From Saprospiraceae bacterium (lineage in GTDB: Bacteria; Bacteroidota; Bacteroidia; Chitinophagales; Saprospiraceae), in NCBI GenBank assembly GCA_027488935.1, contig JAIYAP010000007.1, positions 1 through 64,000 of the forward strand: a stretch of DNA of 64,000 nucleotides, written 5' to 3'. Position numbers and translations under genes: made by a program. Below the pieces are notes generated by a model that saw nothing but the letters and a program-made list of their open reading frames with translations, was not told where the DNA came from and did no database searches. This document shows, one piece after another, positions 60,747 through 64,000 of the stretch (position 1 is the stretch's first letter; each line of letters opens with the position of its first letter).

Positions 60747-61958
60747 ATGCTTTTTTCGTTTAGTTTGAAAAGTTCGATTTTACTGATTTTCTTTTTACAC
60801 GGTATTGTTTTTTCCACATTACTATTAATTAAGGGATTACAAAACGAAAATAAATCAAGCCTTTGGCTCAGTTTATTCACAATCCTATGTTCCTTGTATA
60901 TAGCACCTTTCATGTTTGGATATGCTGGATGGTATGCCCAACAGCCTTATAGAAACATTCTTTTTTATATTCCCTTTCAACAATTATTTTTGCTGCCCCC
61001 GGTATTGTATTTCTACATCAAAGCCTTACTTGACAAGTCATTTCAGTTTTCTAAAAGAGATTACATTCATTTTTTACCATCAGCCATTTATTTGATTTAC
61101 TCAATTGTTGTTTTTCTCACAGATAAAGTAATTTTGAATGAATATTACTTTTATAAAGATGGCAAAGACAAAGATTTTTCATTGTGGTACCAGATAACTG
61201 GATTATGCTCATTAGGTTATTACTTAGCGCAAAGCCTTAAAACTTACTATAGGTATAAAGCATTAACTTATAATGTAGTGAGTTTTGCTGATACCGTAAT
61301 GTTCAAGTGGGCTAAACGATTTCTAATAGCATTTTTGATGCTTATGGCTATTCGAATATTATTTTTTATTGTCAACCCTGAGTGGGATGAATTTGGAAAA
61401 AAGTTTTGGTATTACGTATGTTTTTCAATCCTCTTCTACTACATGTCAATAAGCGGTTATACAAATTCAATATTATCAGCCACCTCTTTTCGAGATTCCT
61501 TACTAAATTTTGATGCGGATTTCAAATTTGAAGCAGATAATCCCAGTAAAATTGAACTTCCAATATCAGTACTTGATAAGGACAATTTAGCAGAAGACAA
61601 AAATGAAATACCAGACTTTGATTTATGGAAGGAAAAAATAGAAGCGCTGATGCTGGTTGATAAAATGTATGAGAACCCAGCACTCGTTATATCAGACCTA
61701 AGCAACAAATTAGGTACGCACTCAAAAAAAATCTCACAGGTGATCAATCAAGGGTACAATATGAACTTTAACGATTTTGTAAATCACTATAGAATAAGCG
61801 CCGTAAAACAAAAAATTGAGGAAGGGGAACATACCATACAAACATTACTTAGCCTTGCATTTGAATGCGGCTTTAACTCTAAATCTACTTTTAACAGGGC
61901 ATTCAAGCGGTCCACTTCATTAAGTCCGAAAGAATATATTGAAAAACACTACGTATAG
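60747..61958 (+). CDS. Membrane-bound AraC-family regulator
   Basis: 403 residues. Seven or so hydrophobic helices in the first 230 residues, then a short linker and a C-terminal AraC HTH (about 295-400: ISDLSNKLGTHSKKISQVIN, LSLAFECGFNSKSTFNRAFK, SPKEYIEKH). The type is common in Bacteroidota and probably senses a membrane or extracellular signal. The third serine hydrolase downstream is a plausible target. ATG 60747 follows AGAAGG. Confidence 0.9.
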   Translation: MLFSFSLKSSILLIFFLHGIVFSTLLLIKGLQNENKSSLWLSLFTILCSLYIAPFMFGYAGWYAQQPYRNILFYIPFQQLFLLPPVLYFYIKALLDKSFQFSKRDYIHFLPSAIYLIYSIVVFLTDKVILNEYYFYKDGKDKDFSLWYQITGLCSLGYYLAQSLKTYYRYKALTYNVVSFADTVMFKWAKRFLIAFLMLMAIRILFFIVNPEWDEFGKKFWYYVCFSILFYYMSISGYTNSILSATSFRDSLLNFDADFKFEADNPSKIELPISVLDKDNLAEDKNEIPDFDLWKEKIEALMLVDKMYENPALVISDLSNKLGTHSKKISQVINQGYNMNFNDFVNHYRISAVKQKIEEGEHTIQTLLSLAFECGFNSKSTFNRAFKRSTSLSPKEYIEKHYV

Positions 61959-61989
61959 TCAATGCAAAGTGGTTATAAAAACAGTAGGC

Positions 61990-62057
61990 TTCTAATCCAT
62001 TGAAAATCAAATTTTTTTATCCATCCATCCTTCAAATCCATTTAAATCAGGGTATAA
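61990..62057 (-). pseudogene. Inverted remnant of an osmC 3' end
   Basis: The reverse complement reads as the osmC tail (YPDLNGFEGWMDKK, stop, then the following non-coding bases) and matches 51048-51115 over about 65 bases with few differences, including bases after the stop. Only this end is present. Confidence 0.8.
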
Positions 62058-62128
62058 AATAGGTGTCAAATCAGGATTTAAAGCGAAATATGGTTTGCAA
62101 AAAGTAAAAATTTGCAAAAAAATTAGAA

Positions 62129-63763
62129 ATGAGAAAACGCGCAGTTGTCTTTTTTATCCTTGCAAATACTATTTTGCATGGACAAACCCCAAACAGTTTT
62201 ACACCCATCCAAATAAAACTTCTGGATAGCATTGCAACACAGGACGTACCCAAAAATGCCCCAGGCATTGCAACCGCCATTATTCAAGACGGGAAGGTCA
62301 TTTATGAAAAGTATGCAGGTTACGCGGACTTGACAGATAACATTCCCATTAAGAATTCCACACGCTTCAATATCGCTTCGAATGGCAAACAATTTACAGC
62401 ATTGGCAGTATTGACCTTAATCGACCAAAAGAAAATTACACTTTCAGACGATATTAGAACATGGTTTCCAAAATTATACCCAAACATTCAGGAGAAAATC
62501 ACGATTCAAAGTTTGTTAAACCATACCAGTGGCATACGAGATTGCTACGATTTATGGTCATTACAAGGTTATACTTGGTGGGAAAAGTCATTTAACAACA
62601 ATGATGTACTTGCATTGATGGAGCAACAGTCTGATTTAAATTTTCAGCCAGACACTAAATATTTATACAGCAACACGAACTACATTCTATTGGCGCTAAT
62701 TGTAGAAAAAGTCTCCAATAAAACCTTTGTGGAATATACGAACGAGATGTTTAAGCAACTCAATATGCCAAACACTTCATTCGAGCATGACTTCACAAAA
62801 ATTCGTGGACAGATAGCAAGGGCATATTTCAATTTTGACACTTGGATCACTTATAAATGGATTTGGAATGTTTGCGGTGATGGGAATATTTTCTCTTCCT
62901 TAGAAGACCAAATACAATGGGAAAAACTGGTTCAAGGCAAAGGTACGTCTACTTTCAGCGAAGCACTAATCGTTCAAAGTCAACAAATTATAGAAGGTTC
63001 AGCGTTCAATAACTATGGTTACGGACTTGAATTTGGTACATATAAAGGCTTGGCGTATCGTTTTCACGAAGGAGCGACCGGTGCTTGGAAAGCAACCGTG
63101 GTTAGATTTCCGGAAACCAAGATTTCAATTGTAACACTTACCAATACAGGTAAATCAACCCCCAATACGCAAACAAGGCAAATGGCGGATGTACTTTTTG
63201 AGTTGAAATCAGAAGCAACTTATTTAGTAACAAAGCCAACTTCGATCGGTAAGTATGTGCGCGAAGACGAAATTTTAGGAACGTATTTGACGGAAAGTGA
63301 CTTCGCATTTACGTTTGAAAAGACAGATAACGCTCTGTTTCTAAAAAGAGTGGGCAGAAACGATGTTGAATTAGAACGAGAAGCGGACAACATTTTCCAC
63401 CAAAAGTTTGACCCAGCATTTAAGCAAGCGTTCATTACGAACTCAAAAGGAGAAATGCAAGTTACAGCCTACTATACAAATCATGCACCTTATAGTTTGA
63501 CCAAAGTAAATCAAATATTAAAAGGGTTTGATTTCAAATCGATCAATGGTGAATATGTAAATTCAGAGACGAATACAACCCTAAGGCTAAAGTATATGGA
63601 TGGAATGAACTATAAAATTAGATTAGGAAAAAAGTATAAAACAAACGGTTTGTTAGTTTCAGCCAATAAAATGCTTGTTGACTCTTATAGTTTAGAAATC
63701 CGAAACGGAGCATTATTTTTAAACGGAGAAAGAATAAAAGAAGTAAAATATGTAAGAAAATGA
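62129..63763 (+). CDS. Serine hydrolase of the class-C beta-lactamase fold (copy 3)
   Basis: 544 residues. Signal peptide MRKRAVVFFILANTILHGQ. SNGK near residue 84 (Ser-x-x-Lys kept), YSNTNY near 183, HEGATG near 313 for the third motif. A long C-terminal beta-rich domain (about 370-544) is absent from the other two copies. Encoded 170 bases after the membrane-bound AraC gene, with the inverted osmC scrap in between. Confidence 0.88.
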   Translation: MRKRAVVFFILANTILHGQTPNSFTPIQIKLLDSIATQDVPKNAPGIATAIIQDGKVIYEKYAGYADLTDNIPIKNSTRFNIASNGKQFTALAVLTLIDQKKITLSDDIRTWFPKLYPNIQEKITIQSLLNHTSGIRDCYDLWSLQGYTWWEKSFNNNDVLALMEQQSDLNFQPDTKYLYSNTNYILLALIVEKVSNKTFVEYTNEMFKQLNMPNTSFEHDFTKIRGQIARAYFNFDTWITYKWIWNVCGDGNIFSSLEDQIQWEKLVQGKGTSTFSEALIVQSQQIIEGSAFNNYGYGLEFGTYKGLAYRFHEGATGAWKATVVRFPETKISIVTLTNTGKSTPNTQTRQMADVLFELKSEATYLVTKPTSIGKYVREDEILGTYLTESDFAFTFEKTDNALFLKRVGRNDVELEREADNIFHQKFDPAFKQAFITNSKGEMQVTAYYTNHAPYSLTKVNQILKGFDFKSINGEYVNSETNTTLRLKYMDGMNYKIRLGKKYKTNGLLVSANKMLVDSYSLEIRNGALFLNGERIKEVKYVRK

Positions 63764-63776
63764 GAAGTGAGGCACA

Positions 63777-63830
63777 CATCATCGGTTTGGCAATATGTCG
63801 GCGTTAGTGCTTCTATGAGACATTTGTGCT
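63777..63830 (+). repeat. Possible partial attC-like repeat
   Basis: ATCATCGGTTTGGCAATATG followed by TCGGCGTTAGTGCTTCTATG carries a left-like CGGTTTGGC and right-like GGCGTTAGTG, plus the TGCTTCT and TTTGTGCT words of the other cores. It lies 14 bases after copy 3. Confidence 0.4.
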
Positions 63831-63957
63831 ATGAATTCAATATTAATAGTTAGAATCTACATTCATTTTACAATTTTTTACATTTTAATTTGACCCTCAA
63901 CTTCTTTATGTCCTTGCGTTTGTGGCATATTTATGTTCGTCTAAATTTTCAACCAAT

Positions 63958-64000
63958 ATGAAAAAATATTTCTCTTTTCTGACAATATTAATTTTTGGCG
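63958..64000 (+). CDS. Start of a secreted protein gene, cut by the window edge
   Basis: ATG at 63958 opens MKKYFSFLTILIFG, the start of a signal peptide. Only 14 codons are in view; the product cannot be told. Confidence 0.55.
   Translation, partial: MKKYFSFLTILIFG

Overview
The window comes from a Bacteroidota chromosome, most likely a Saprospiraceae/Haliscomenobacter-type or related environmental lineage. This rests on a T9SS type-A sorting tail (2850-3155), a giant protein with SprB-like repeats and a gliding-motility-type (CHU_C) C-terminus (30674-38782), DUF5606, OstA-like and PKD-cyclophilin proteins, and promoter boxes of the TAnnTTTG type with few Shine-Dalgarno sites. No rRNA, tRNA, CRISPR array, integrase or transposase was seen.

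Region 1 (1-16.8 kb) is housekeeping: a FadN-type beta-oxidation enzyme, a TANGO2-like NRDE protein overlapping a DPM1-like glycosyltransferase, DUF5606, frr, a SpoIIE-type phosphatase next to a biotin carrier protein, panC divergent from an O-antigen-ligase/TPR protein, a polyprenyl diphosphate synthase, a Crp-like regulator, a small outer-membrane barrel, rsmE, an ATP-grasp-like protein and uppS. Region 2 (16.8-24.1 kb, minus strand) is a surface polysaccharide operon. In transcription order it holds a Wzz/Wzc-like protein with a divergent kinase domain, a flippase, a glycosyltransferase, a 37-residue one-helix protein, an O-antigen polymerase/ligase and a half-length TolC-like protein. Region 3 (24.5-45.7 kb) holds envelope and repair functions: Prc protease, AlkD-like, cyclophilin lipoprotein, OstA-like LPS-transport protein, the 2702-residue repeat protein, uvrA, an M1 and an M28 peptidase, and a candidate minus-strand small RNA.

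Region 4 (about 45.7-64 kb) differs in character. It is visibly more AT-rich and every intact gene lies on the plus strand. Many genes are separated by roughly 120-150 bp repeats with conserved ends (left TAAC...GGTTTTGCGTCAGGCGGG, right CGCAAAGCCCC...CCGTTA) that can fold on themselves, in the manner of integron attC sites. The genes are typical cargo: three class-C beta-lactamase-fold hydrolases, DinB-like, AraC, VOC, TfoX-like, OsmC, quinone-type oxidoreductase and DJ-1/PfpI proteins. They sit among remnants of a nuclease, an OsmC gene and a propeller sensor. A complete light-sensing operon (two response regulators, heme oxygenase, bacteriophytochrome kinase) lies at 53.1-57.0 kb. A GC-richer block with galT and an alpha-galactosidase remnant (57.1-58.4 kb) interrupts the AT-rich DNA and looks like ancestral chromosome.

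The most notable observations are the attC-like cassette array without an integrase, an AraC-type operator shared by the osmC and phytochrome operons, the strict A-B alternation of the giant protein's repeats, the candidate sRNA, and the 37-residue membrane protein whose start overlaps its upstream neighbour.
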